Below, in pieces: positions 1 through 7,944 of a stretch of 64,000 bases of DNA. Source of the stretch: Salinibacter ruber DSM 13855 (GTDB lineage Bacteria; Bacteroidota; Rhodothermia; Rhodothermales; Salinibacteraceae); NCBI RefSeq assembly GCF_000013045.1, contig NC_007677.1:2666001-2730000 (forward strand), written 5' to 3'. The first letter of the stretch is position 1. Each line of letters begins with the position of its first letter. The notes below the pieces were generated by a model, which ran no database searches, was not told where the DNA came from, and was given only the letters and a program-made list of their open reading frames with translations. The position numbers and the translations under genes are program-made.

Positions 1-231
1 AGCCCGGGCCTCGTCTACCGTGTCGAGGGGCGCGTCGAAATCAATGCGTACCGGCACCGTGGCCTTCTCCTGCTCCACCTCGAGGTCGAAGCCCTCCGCA
101 TCGATGCCCGTCATGCGCGCCCCTTTCGCCTCTATCACGTCCCCATACGCCTCTGCGTACCGGATCAGGTCCTCGGAGTGGGCGTCGTTCATGTGTTCTA
201 CGATGCGGTCCACGTCGTCGGGGGAAAACAC
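1..231 (-). CDS. DUF2470 domain protein, C-terminus cut by the window edge
   Basis: Reading the minus strand leftwards from about 231 gives an open frame running off the window, with the residues HMNDAHSEDL, then YAEAYG and ARMTGID. This is the DUF2470 pattern found at the C-terminus of heme-utilisation (HugZ-like) and pyridoxamine-phosphate-oxidase-fold proteins, or as a stand-alone small domain. No ATG is in frame nearby, so the GTG at 231 is the most plausible start; a stand-alone small protein is likely. The gene is divergent from the thioredoxin-like gene to its right, so the roughly 190 bp between them should hold both promoters. The family is clear, the start and full length are not. 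Confidence 0.65.
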   Translation of the reverse strand, partial: MFSPDDVDRIVEHMNDAHSEDLIRYAEAYGDVIEAKGARMTGIDAEGFDLEVEQEKATVPVRIDFDAPLDTVDEARA

Positions 232-422
232 GGGATCTGCTATGGTCGGGCCTGCTTGGGAAAACGGAGCTTCGGGATTTTGGGAGAAGGCCTTACGGAT
301 GTCCGTCCGGGGTGTTATGGGCGCTCGGTGTTCGAAACTCTCGTGGAGGCAGGAAGCATTTCCCGGCGTTGCTCGTGAAAAGCACTGGTTTATGTATTCT
401 CCTACACAGTCGCCTTCCTCCC

Positions 423-1235
423 ATGTCCTACGAGGTCAACGACTTCGAGACCGACGTACTCGACGCGAGTGCGGACACGCCCGTCCTCGTCGACTTCTGG
501 GCCCCGTGGTGCGGCCCGTGTCAGCAGCTCAGCCCGGTGCTTGAGTCGCTCGCGGAAGCAACCGACGACTGGACGCTGGTCAAGGTGAACGTGGACGACC
601 ATCCGTCCGCGGCCCAAGAGTACGGCGTGCGCGGCATTCCGGCGGTGAAGCTGTTCGTGGAGGGGGACATTGAAGCCGAGTTTGCCGGCGTCAAGCCCAA
701 GCCCCAGCTCGAGAGCTGGCTCGACGAGCATCTTCCGAGCGAAGAAAAAAGCCGGATTGAGGAGGCAAAAGAGGCCCTTGAGGCAGGCAGCCATCAGGAG
801 GCCGAACACCTTCTCTGGCCCGTGTTGGAGGACAACCCCGACCACGACGAGGCCCAGGTGCTCATGGCGCGCGCCCTGGCGTTTAAAGACCCAAACCGGG
901 CACAGGTGCTGGCCCAGGAGGCCGAGGTGGCCGATCCCACCCTTCGTCAGATGCGCGACGGCGTGGAGACCATTGCCCGTCTCCTGGAGCTCGCCGAGGA
1001 CCCGTCCGCCCTCCCCGAAAATGGCGTGAAGGACACGTACGTCGCGGCCCTCGACGCGCTCGCCGATCAGGACTTCGACGCGGCGCTGGACCAGTTCATC
1101 GACGTCGTGCGCACCGATCGCAACTACGACGACGATGGCGCGCGCAAGGCGTGCGTCGCCCTCTTTACCCTGCTCGGGGAACAGCACCCCGTCACCCAGG
1201 AGCACCGCCGCACGTTCGACATGGCGCTGTACTAG
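423..1235 (+). CDS. cnoX: Thioredoxin-domain protein with TPR tail (CnoX/YbbN-like chaperone-redoxin)
   Basis: The 270-residue product has an N-terminal thioredoxin fold with the WCGPC active site (Cys30 and Cys33) and a GIP cis-proline loop near residue 73. A helical tetratricopeptide region follows from about residue 115 to the end. This architecture matches CnoX (YbbN), a holdase that protects proteins from oxidative aggregation and hands them to GroEL and DnaK. The start ATG at 423 was chosen because it begins directly at the thioredoxin fold; the longer open frame upstream adds unrelated residues. There is no Shine-Dalgarno sequence, only a pyrimidine-rich leader. A thioesterase gene follows 32 bp downstream on the same strand. 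Unlike E. coli CnoX, both active-site cysteines are present, so real redox activity is expected. Confidence 0.85.
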   Translation: MSYEVNDFETDVLDASADTPVLVDFWAPWCGPCQQLSPVLESLAEATDDWTLVKVNVDDHPSAAQEYGVRGIPAVKLFVEGDIEAEFAGVKPKPQLESWLDEHLPSEEKSRIEEAKEALEAGSHQEAEHLLWPVLEDNPDHDEAQVLMARALAFKDPNRAQVLAQEAEVADPTLRQMRDGVETIARLLELAEDPSALPENGVKDTYVAALDALADQDFDAALDQFIDVVRTDRNYDDDGARKACVALFTLLGEQHPVTQEHRRTFDMALY

Positions 1236-1267
1236 CCGTGGCCGTTTCCCAATTGCCCTCCCCTTCA

Positions 1268-1687
1268 ATGCCCGACGACGTTCCGGATGCGCTTCCCGAC
1301 GGCGCCCAGCACGTACACACGACCGACCTTGCGGTCCGGTGGGGCGACATGGACGCCGTCGGCCACGTCAACAACAGCCGCTTCTTCTCCTACTTCGAGG
1401 AGGCGCGGGTGGAGTGGCTCAAGGCCACGCTCGACGCGGCGACGTTCGCGGAGAGCGGCCCGGTGCTGGCCCATGCGTCGTGCGACTTCGAGCGCCCGGT
1501 GCACCACCCTGCGACCCTTCACCTCGACGTGTACGCCGAGCCCCCGGGGCGGTCGAGCCTTACGACCCACTACGCCGCCCGCCTCGATGGGTCCGGCGAC
1601 GCGGCGGCCTTCGGGACCGCCGTTCTCGTGTGGGTGAGTGCAGAGAGCGGCGACCCGGTGCCAATGCCCGACCTGGGCCTGGAGTGA
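1268..1687 (+). CDS. Acyl-CoA thioesterase, hotdog fold (4HBT/YbgC-like)
   Basis: This 139-residue protein carries the 4-hydroxybenzoyl-CoA thioesterase signature RWGDMDAVGHVNN (residues 24-36), in which the aspartate is catalytic and the histidine and asparagine close the active site. The helix with FFSYFEEARVEWL follows directly. Such enzymes hydrolyse acyl-CoA thioesters in the cytoplasm; the substrate cannot be read from sequence. The start at 1268 gives the family's usual length. It lies 32 bp behind the thioredoxin-like gene and is probably cotranscribed with it. Its end almost touches the convergent kinase-like gene, with 1 bp between them, so no separate terminator fits in that junction. 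Confidence 0.85.
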   Translation: MPDDVPDALPDGAQHVHTTDLAVRWGDMDAVGHVNNSRFFSYFEEARVEWLKATLDAATFAESGPVLAHASCDFERPVHHPATLHLDVYAEPPGRSSLTTHYAARLDGSGDAAAFGTAVLVWVSAESGDPVPMPDLGLE

Positions 1688-1688
1688 G

Positions 1689-2813
1689 CTATCGCCCGAG
1701 CACGTCGGCGGCGGCCGGGGCACGGAGGTGCTCCACCGCCGTCGCCACCGCGGTCCGCACCGCCGAGTGCTCCACGTCGAGGCCGGCGTAGACGTAGCCG
1801 GCCTGAAACGGCCCGACCGCCCGGACGAGGAGTTCGGCCCCGACGTGAATCGCGGCGTCGCGCCGCTCCGCCGGGTCCCAAAGCGAATCCTTCGTGTCGC
1901 CCAGGGCCTCCTCGTAGGCCTCCAGAAACGCGTTCCGGTGCGCCGCAACGGCCCGGGCGACGGCCTCGGACGGGGCACGTTGCCTCTGCATCCACAGGTG
2001 CGCACACCAGTGCGCCACGTCCTGGAGCGGGCGCCCGTAGTGGGCCAGCTCCCAGTCAATGATCCGCAGGCGGGTGCTGGACGCAATCAAGACCGAGGGC
2101 GGCCAGAGGTCCCCCATCGTGAGGCAGCGACCCGGCCCCAGCAGGCTCCGCCCCAGCGTCTCGGCCCGTCGTCCGAGGACGTCCGCATCGCCGACGCCCG
2201 CTTTCCGCAGCATGTCGGCCACCCCCTGGTACTGCACCGCGTGGCGGGTTTCCTGCATGGGGCGGTTGTTGAAGGCGTCCGCACAACGGTCGTCGTCGCA
2301 CGTCGCCGCGTGGAGGCGCCCCAAGAATGCCCCCAGCCGCCGTCCCTGCGCCGCAGCCCTCTTTTCCAGTGCCTTCGCGTCCGCCTCGCGGAGCCACCGC
2401 CCGAACGACGGCACGGGGCCGATGTCCTCCATGACGACCATGGGCACGTCGGGGTTCAGGTCGATCGCCTTGGGGGGCCGCACCGCGGCCCCGGTCAGAT
2501 CGTTCAGGCGCTCCCCCTGTCCCAGTGCGCGCAGGCACCGCGCCTCGATCAGCAGACGAGACGGGTCGAGCGGGGTGTCCGGGTCGGCCGCGATGTACGG
2601 CGGCGCGTACTTGACGATCAGCGACCGCTCTGCCCCGGGCACCCGCCAGACGACGTTCAGGTTGCCCCCCGGCACCCGCCGCGGCTCCCCCGTTGGCGAG
2701 AAGGCCGGCAGTCGCTCCCGCAGGTACGGCACCACATGGGCGTCCTTCATGGGCTCGTGCCCCGCATCCGAGACCGGACCGCGGTGCCGCCCCTCATCCG
2801 AGTTTCGTCTCAT
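1689..2813 (-). CDS. APH-fold kinase resembling S-methyl-5-thioribose kinase (MtnK-like)
   Basis: The 374-residue product has the aminoglycoside-phosphotransferase/protein-kinase fold. Visible blocks are GGNLNVVWRV (nucleotide loop), LIVKYAPPYI (lysine), VVMEDI (hinge), MGDLWPPSVL (catalytic loop) and IIDWELAHYGRPLQD (metal-binding aspartate region). The NLN...VKxAxPYI order and MEDI are hallmarks of methylthioribose kinase. The catalytic loop is unusual: MtnK has HGDLHTG, here both histidines are replaced. It starts 3 bp after the stop of an MTA-phosphorylase-like gene, a tight operon that supports a methionine-salvage role. A related APH-family small-molecule kinase remains possible. An internal ATG (MKDAHVV) about 21 codons in is an alternative start. 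Confidence 0.65.
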   Translation of the reverse strand: MRRNSDEGRHRGPVSDAGHEPMKDAHVVPYLRERLPAFSPTGEPRRVPGGNLNVVWRVPGAERSLIVKYAPPYIAADPDTPLDPSRLLIEARCLRALGQGERLNDLTGAAVRPPKAIDLNPDVPMVVMEDIGPVPSFGRWLREADAKALEKRAAAQGRRLGAFLGRLHAATCDDDRCADAFNNRPMQETRHAVQYQGVADMLRKAGVGDADVLGRRAETLGRSLLGPGRCLTMGDLWPPSVLIASSTRLRIIDWELAHYGRPLQDVAHWCAHLWMQRQRAPSEAVARAVAAHRNAFLEAYEEALGDTKDSLWDPAERRDAAIHVGAELLVRAVGPFQAGYVYAGLDVEHSAVRTAVATAVEHLRAPAAADVLGR

Positions 2814-2816
2814 GGG

Positions 2817-3608
2817 TCACTCTTCAAATCGGTAGATGGTATTCGGAAAGTCGACCGGCTCGGCCGCCCGCAAAAACGCCCGCACGACCCGTTCCTGCTC
2901 GTCGCGCGAGCGGTCGAGCGTGGCGGAGAGCGCCTCTTGCTCCGGCGGGTCGCGGTCGGGAATCGAGTACTTGTGCCCCACCACCAGCCCCGCACACGGA
3001 ATCTCCAGCTCGTTGGCCAGCACCACCTCGGGCCCCAAGGTCATGGAATTGACCTGGGCCCCCATTCGGGGCCACATGCGGTTCTCCGCCGCGGTCTTGG
3101 AGCGGGGCCCCTGCACGTAGGCGAACGCAACCGTGTCCGCGATCGGCGCGTCCGCCCCCTCCGCCAGGGTGCGCACCTGTGCGGAGAGCCCCGTCGCGAA
3201 GAGGCCGTCGTTGAGGACGAGGTGCCCGTGGGCCTCCGACGGCTCCGTGAACATGGTGCAGGCGCTTCCGTCCGGGAGGCGGTTGTCGGGCATGAGCAGA
3301 TCGTCCACCAGGAGCGGCCGGTAGAGCGGCACGTCGGGATCCAGCACGCCGACCGAGCTGGTCACGAGCAGCGCCCCGCAGCCCACGGCCCGCAGCGCCG
3401 CGGCCTGGGCGCGGTAGTTGATCTGGTTGGGGAGCAGGCGGTGGGGCAGGCCGTGCCGGAACAGCACGTAGGCCGGGCGGTCGAGGCCGCGAACCCGATG
3501 AAGCGTCTGCGTCCCCCACTCCGTCTCCACTGGCTCCGGCTCCAGGTCAAGCTCGTCCGGAAAGGCATCGGCAAAAGCACTTCCGAGGATGGCGGCAACG
3601 GCGGGCAT
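2817..3608 (-). CDS. Purine nucleoside / 5'-methylthioadenosine phosphorylase family protein
   Basis: The product (263 residues from the ATG at 3608) matches the PNP/MTAP family. NQINYRAQAAALRAVG corresponds to the substrate-binding INYRAN region, followed by the TSSVGVL ribose-phosphate segment, GPRSKTAAENRMW (the GPRFxTxAE motif) and MTLGPEVVLANELEIP. These enzymes cleave 5'-methylthioadenosine or purine nucleosides with phosphate. The next gene, 3 bp downstream, is MtnK-like, which favours an MTA-salvage role. A TTG codon at 3662 would extend the N-terminus by 18 residues, but that stretch is encoded by an intergenic repeat array and has no homology, so I prefer 3608. Confidence 0.75.
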   Translation of the reverse strand: MPAVAAILGSAFADAFPDELDLEPEPVETEWGTQTLHRVRGLDRPAYVLFRHGLPHRLLPNQINYRAQAAALRAVGCGALLVTSSVGVLDPDVPLYRPLLVDDLLMPDNRLPDGSACTMFTEPSEAHGHLVLNDGLFATGLSAQVRTLAEGADAPIADTVAFAYVQGPRSKTAAENRMWPRMGAQVNSMTLGPEVVLANELEIPCAGLVVGHKYSIPDRDPPEQEALSATLDRSRDEQERVVRAFLRAAEPVDFPNTIYRFEE

Positions 3609-3614
3609 ATCGGG

Positions 3615-3759
3615 GTGAGCGTTCTGGGTTGAGGGTTGAGCGTTCTGGATCGGTGCTGTCAAGGGACATCATGAGCGTCGAGCTTGCGTCCGAATTTCCC
3701 ACCTCAGCCCAAAATTATAACGCAAAACCCTCAACGCCCAACGCGTAACCTCCAACGCT
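3615..3759. repeat. Paired inverted array A (TTGAG/TTCTG type)
   Basis: The left arm (about 3615-3650, units like GAGCGTTCTGGGTTGAGG) and the right arm (about 3724-3759, CCCTCAACGCCCAACG) are imperfect reverse complements around a spacer of about 73 bp. The right arm touches the stop codon of the TonB-receptor gene at 3758, and the left arm lies a few bases before the ATG at 3608. Boundaries are approximate because the units are degenerate. Confidence 0.6.
3710..3741 (-). promoter_or_regulatory. Candidate Bacteroidota-type promoter of the MTA phosphorylase unit
   Basis: On the minus strand TTG (3741-3739) is followed after 21 bp by TAATTTTG (3717-3710). This fits the TAnnTTTG -7 element with an upstream TTG described for Bacteroidetes sigma-A promoters. 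It lies in and beside the inverted array and would give a leader of about 95 nt. This is pattern matching only. Confidence 0.35.
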
Positions 3760-6700
3760 AAAATTCGTACCGCAGGCCAAACTGGAATTGGCGCGGCGGC
3801 CCGGCATTCTTCTCCTCAATGTCCGCCCCCGGCGGCCCCACCTGGATCTGATTGCTCTGCGTGGCATTGTTGGCAAAGCCGCTCAGGTTTTTCGTGTTGA
3901 GCACGTTGAACACGTCGGCCCGGGCCACCACACGCCCCGCGCCGATGGACCAGCCGTACTGCAGGCTGAGATCGAACCGTGTGGACCACGGCAGTCGATC
4001 GGTGTTGCGCTCGGCCCCCGGAAAGCGGTCGCTGTCCCCGACGTACTGCCCCCCCCGGTACGTCCCGTCCCCGTTCAGGTCACGGGTTCCGAAGCAGATT
4101 TCCCCTTCGCTTCCCTTGCCGGGATCGCACGCGTTCGGCACCCGGTTGATGGGCTGGCCGCTCTGGAGGAGGCTCGCGAGCGTCACGCGGAGCCGATCGG
4201 TCGGGTAGACCGTCCCGACGGCACTGATGACGTGCCGACGGTCGTTGACCGAGGGGCCCCACTCGTCTTCGAAGTCGTTGGCGTCTTCGGCCCGGAAATT
4301 AATGTCGTCGGTGTTGTTGCGCCGGCTGGACAGCGTGTAGCTGACGCGGTACGAGTAGAGATCGTCGGCCCGATCCTTGACTAGGTTGACATTGGCCGCC
4401 CAGTAGCGCGCCTCGCCTTTCGTTTCCGTCATGGTGATGCGCCGCGCGCCTCCCGGCCGTGGGGCGACCGGTCGCGCCTCGTTGGCTTCCGCCACGCTCC
4501 GCACCAGGTCGGAGGGATCCCGTTCCGGATCGTTCAGGACATCTTCGAGGTCGTCCTCAGTGATCTCGAAGGGGGCCGGCGCGTTCAGGTCACGGATGCG
4601 GTAGAGGTTGTAGGTGCGGGTGTGGGTGAGGTCCACGTACGCCAGCAGGTCGTCGCCGAACTGGCGCTGCACGCCCAGCGAAAACTGGTGCGTCTCGGGG
4701 TTCTCGTACCCGTTCGGGTTCAGGATCTGGGCCTGGCTCAGGACGTCCGTGGGCGTTGCCTCCACAGTCGAGGCCGTCGGGCCCTCCAGGTAGTCGGGCG
4801 GTGGCGTCGCCCCGAGCGTCCGATTTCCGTTGAAGGTGACCTCCTCCACGTTGGTGCCGGACGGCAGGCGGCCCTGGTCGACGAGCTCAGCGATCTGCGC
4901 CCGGAACCCGTCCGTGTTGGTGTTGACCTGGAGTGCGTCGCTGACGACGGAGTAGACGATCTTGTCGTAGAAGATGCCGTAGCCGCCGCGCAGGGTCGTG
5001 CGCTCATCGAGCGAGTAGTTGAGCCCTAGGCGCGGGGCGATGTTGTTCCAGTCTCCGTGCTCACGCCCGAGGGTCGCCTCCGAGAGGCTATCGTAGTCCC
5101 AGCGCAGGCCCGCCGTGATGGTCAGATCCGAGAGCGGCGAGAACTCATCTTCTACATAGAGCCCGATGAGGTCCTGGCGTGTGCCAAACGAAGACGGTCG
5201 CAGCTCCACGCGATACCTAGTGACATCGAGGGCCTGCGCGTCCACGCCCAGCGCCCCGTGCAGCTCGGCGGGCGTCAGCGACGGGTCGAGGTTGGCGCTC
5301 CGGAAGCGGTCGAACTGCGACTGGGTGAGCTGCACCGTGTAGTTGCCGTTCGGGTTGCCGCCGCCCGCGAGGCTGTGGTCGGACAACAGGAGGTCGGCTC
5401 CCGCTTTCAGGTTGTGGTCGCCGAGGGAGTACGACACCTTCTGCTGCAGCTGAAACGTGTTTTCCACGCTGTCGAACGTGAACCCGGGATGGCCAAGCCT
5501 CGCCCGAAGGGTGCCGCCCGGCCCTTCCACGTCCACCTGCGGGCTGCTCGGGTTGCGCGGGTTGCCGGCGTCCCAGTTGAACCAGCTGTACTGAAAATTG
5601 CTCTCGTACACGAGCTTGTCGCCCACGTAGGTGTTTTGGAGGGCCGCGTGGACACCGTCGCGCTCCTCTGTGCTGGCCGCACTGGCGAACGTGACGCCGC
5701 CGGTAAGCCCACCGCCCTGATTTTCGATTTGGACGCGGTTGGCGTTGAGCCGTGCCGTGGAGCGCCACCGGTCATTCCAGCGGTGGTCCACCCGGGCCGA
5801 GGCGTACGTGAGGTGGTTCCGACCGTCGATGGTCTGCCGCACGCCCGGCGCGTCCAGCCGGTTGTCCTTGAAGTCGGTCGTATGCTCCACGTTTACGTGG
5901 AAGAACGTCTGGTCCTCCACGATGGGCCCGCCGAGCGCGAAGCCGCCCTGCTGGCGCTGGAAGCCGCTCTTGACCGTGTTGCCCGACAGGTCGCGTTGCG
6001 TCGGCGTGTCGGCGCCGAATTCTCCGTCGAGCGGCTGGCCGGGGCGGGTCAGGTAGAAGGCCTCGCCCGTCCACTGGTTGCTGCCGGACTTCGTGGTGAC
6101 GTTGAAAATGCCGTTCCCGGTGCGCCCGTACTCGGCGGAGTAGGTGCTGGTCAGCACGGTTACGTCTTTCACGATGCCCGTCGGCACGTCGAACTGCGGC
6201 CCGCCCAGGAACTGTTCGTTGTTGTCCATGCCGTCGATCAGGTACTGGGTATAGAGGCCGTTCGTCCCGTTGATGGTGACGTTGGGGGCCTCGGCAAAGA
6301 AGCCCGTCGACGGCGTGACGTTGGGCAGGCGGTAGAGGCTCTGTGTGAAGTTGCGGCCCTCCACGGGCAGATCCTCCAGGGTGGCGGCCGATAGGCTCGA
6401 GGACACCTCCGCGTTCACCCGATTCACGTCCGCCACGCTTCGCCCCCCTTCCACCACGACCTCGTCGAGCTCGTACGCGGCCACGGGGCGGAGGACGAGG
6501 GTCACGCTCCGGGTCGCGTCCGCCCGCAGCTCGACGTCGGACACGCGCGCCTCGTAGAACTGATCGTTTTCTTCGATGAACACCGAATAGGCCCCTGCCG
6601 TGGAGAGTCCGCCCCACTGCGCGGTGCCCTGGTCGTCGGTTCGGCGGTTCGACTCGAAGCCGATGCCCTCATTTACGAGGTGGACGACCGCGCCGGACAC

Positions 6701-6865
6701 CGACTCGTTTGCTTCGACGTCGAACGCGTGCACCTCCAGGGCCGCCTGGCCGTGGGCATTCGGGGCGGTGAAGCCGACAAGCAGAAGGAACAGACATGCC
6801 GTCCACAGCGCACGGTGGCGTCGTGGAGACAGAGTAGGGGTGGTACGTGAAGTCATGGGACACAT
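3758..6865 (-). CDS. TonB-dependent receptor with N-terminal carboxypeptidase-regulatory-like domain (Oar-like)
   Basis: This 1035-residue outer-membrane protein has a signal peptide (hydrophobic FLLLVGFTAP, ending at AHGQ near residue 40) and a Cna-B/carboxypeptidase-regulatory-like domain of about 85 residues. A plug domain follows around residues 150-260 (LPVEGRNFTQ, INGTNGLYTQYLIDGMDNN, YSAEYGRTGNGIFNVTTKSG), then a long beta-barrel ending in the typical aromatic QFGLRYEF. Together with the Oar-type plug this indicates a large gated channel; the ligand is unknown. The start could be either of two Met codons (6865 or 6856). It has no SusD partner next to it. The 3' end abuts inverted array A and is followed by the MTA phosphorylase gene on the same strand. 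Confidence 0.88.
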   Translation of the reverse strand: MCPMTSRTTPTLSPRRHRALWTACLFLLLVGFTAPNAHGQAALEVHAFDVEANESVSGAVVHLVNEGIGFESNRRTDDQGTAQWGGLSTAGAYSVFIEENDQFYEARVSDVELRADATRSVTLVLRPVAAYELDEVVVEGGRSVADVNRVNAEVSSSLSAATLEDLPVEGRNFTQSLYRLPNVTPSTGFFAEAPNVTINGTNGLYTQYLIDGMDNNEQFLGGPQFDVPTGIVKDVTVLTSTYSAEYGRTGNGIFNVTTKSGSNQWTGEAFYLTRPGQPLDGEFGADTPTQRDLSGNTVKSGFQRQQGGFALGGPIVEDQTFFHVNVEHTTDFKDNRLDAPGVRQTIDGRNHLTYASARVDHRWNDRWRSTARLNANRVQIENQGGGLTGGVTFASAASTEERDGVHAALQNTYVGDKLVYESNFQYSWFNWDAGNPRNPSSPQVDVEGPGGTLRARLGHPGFTFDSVENTFQLQQKVSYSLGDHNLKAGADLLLSDHSLAGGGNPNGNYTVQLTQSQFDRFRSANLDPSLTPAELHGALGVDAQALDVTRYRVELRPSSFGTRQDLIGLYVEDEFSPLSDLTITAGLRWDYDSLSEATLGREHGDWNNIAPRLGLNYSLDERTTLRGGYGIFYDKIVYSVVSDALQVNTNTDGFRAQIAELVDQGRLPSGTNVEEVTFNGNRTLGATPPPDYLEGPTASTVEATPTDVLSQAQILNPNGYENPETHQFSLGVQRQFGDDLLAYVDLTHTRTYNLYRIRDLNAPAPFEITEDDLEDVLNDPERDPSDLVRSVAEANEARPVAPRPGGARRITMTETKGEARYWAANVNLVKDRADDLYSYRVSYTLSSRRNNTDDINFRAEDANDFEDEWGPSVNDRRHVISAVGTVYPTDRLRVTLASLLQSGQPINRVPNACDPGKGSEGEICFGTRDLNGDGTYRGGQYVGDSDRFPGAERNTDRLPWSTRFDLSLQYGWSIGAGRVVARADVFNVLNTKNLSGFANNATQSNQIQVGPPGADIEEKNAGPPRQFQFGLRYEF

Positions 6866-7061
6866 TGACGCTCGATACGAAAAACCTACAGTTCACGGAC
6901 AACGTCCAGCGCGGGCGCACGAGTCGGGTGAGACATCGGCCGTTCGGGGGAGGCATACGCCTCCCGCACAGAATCCGCAGTGCGCCCTGGATAGACACGG
7001 GCAGATGAGAACCGCCCATCTTTGATGAGCCGCCATGCGACGGGAGGAGCCGTCAGGCCCT

Positions 7062-7781
7062 TCAGCGGCGGCTCAGGAGAGAACTGTAGGGGGGTGCCCG
7101 GGACCGACGCTCCAGGACCGGACGCGTCGTGCTTCGAGCCGGGACGTGAGAGGTGCAGTGGGTGCTTCCAAGCACTCGACGAAGACGCGCCGCGAGGGCC
7201 CCAGCTCGATTTCGACGCAGCAGCGCACGGAGCTCCGCGGGCTCATTTACATCGTCGCGCACGGCGAGACGGACGGGCGCGACCCCGGACGCGGCCACGA
7301 GGTGGCGGTGTAGGGCCGGAAACAGCCTGTCGGTCGTCCACGGAAGCGCCGCAAACGCCGCGTGCTCAAACTGATCGCGGGAGAGCCCAATCAGGTAGGC
7401 CCCGTCCTGGCCCGACGTGGGCCCGAGCACGGGTCGCCCCGCTTTCAACTGCTCGGTGACTGCCGCCCAGTCGACCTCGTGCAGGGCCGGGCAGTCGTTG
7501 CCCACGGCAATGACGTGCTCGTACCCCGCCGCAAACGCGTCGGCGACGGCGTTGGCGAGGCGCGCGCCGAAATTGCGCCCGCGCTGCTGCGCACCGTTGA
7601 CCTCGATCGCGGGCAGCCCGCTGTCCGCCACCGCCCGTCGGGCATGGTCGTAAAACGCCGCGGCCACCCGTCGACTTTGGGCGTAGTCCTGCCCCACGAG
7701 CTGTTTGTTCAGCCCCTCCCGTTCCGGGCGGCGGCTGAAGAACAGAATGGCGGTGTCTGCGTCAGGGGTGCCGATGGCAAT
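7062..7781 (-). CDS. DUF2064 (TIGR04282-like) glycosyltransferase-fold protein
   Basis: The protein has the DUF2064 core: GRNFGARLANAVADAFAAGYEHVIAVGNDCP, then VLGPTSGQDGAYLIGL and LPWTTDRLF. The family has a nucleotide-sugar-transferase fold (GT-A-like) and an unknown substrate. The conserved N-terminal strand AILFFSRRPEREGLNKQ lies upstream of the first usual start codon (GTG at 7697). The in-frame stop TAA further up leaves only an ATT near 7781 or CTG codons as initiators. I placed the start at the ATT because it includes the complete first strand and gives 239 residues; with the GTG the protein would be 211 residues and lack that strand. The Arg/Ser-rich last 30 residues are not conserved. 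Confidence 0.6.
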   Translation of the reverse strand: MAIGTPDADTAILFFSRRPEREGLNKQLVGQDYAQSRRVAAAFYDHARRAVADSGLPAIEVNGAQQRGRNFGARLANAVADAFAAGYEHVIAVGNDCPALHEVDWAAVTEQLKAGRPVLGPTSGQDGAYLIGLSRDQFEHAAFAALPWTTDRLFPALHRHLVAASGVAPVRLAVRDDVNEPAELRALLRRNRAGALAARLRRVLGSTHCTSHVPARSTTRPVLERRSRAPPYSSLLSRR

Positions 7782-7944
7782 TCGTCGCGTGGGCCGGATT
7801 TAGTGCAGGAACGAAAGGGACCGATGCTTGCTGTCGGTGATTCCCCTCTGTCCATGTGGGGTATGTTCGGGGACGGTGCCGTTACGTGCTCAAGTATGAC
7901 CATTTCGCAAACCGTCTCGCCCCCTCCCCGGTCTCCGCGTTGCC

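Noticed and set aside
3616-3662. TTG start at 3662 for the phosphorylase gene
   Set aside because: The extra residues are translated from an intergenic repeat arm and are rich in Gln/Asn/Pro with no homology; the ATG at 3608 begins at the family start.
3615-3759. CRISPR-like array
   Set aside because: The repeated units are 7-12 nt, degenerate and inverted in pairs, without regular spacers or cas genes.
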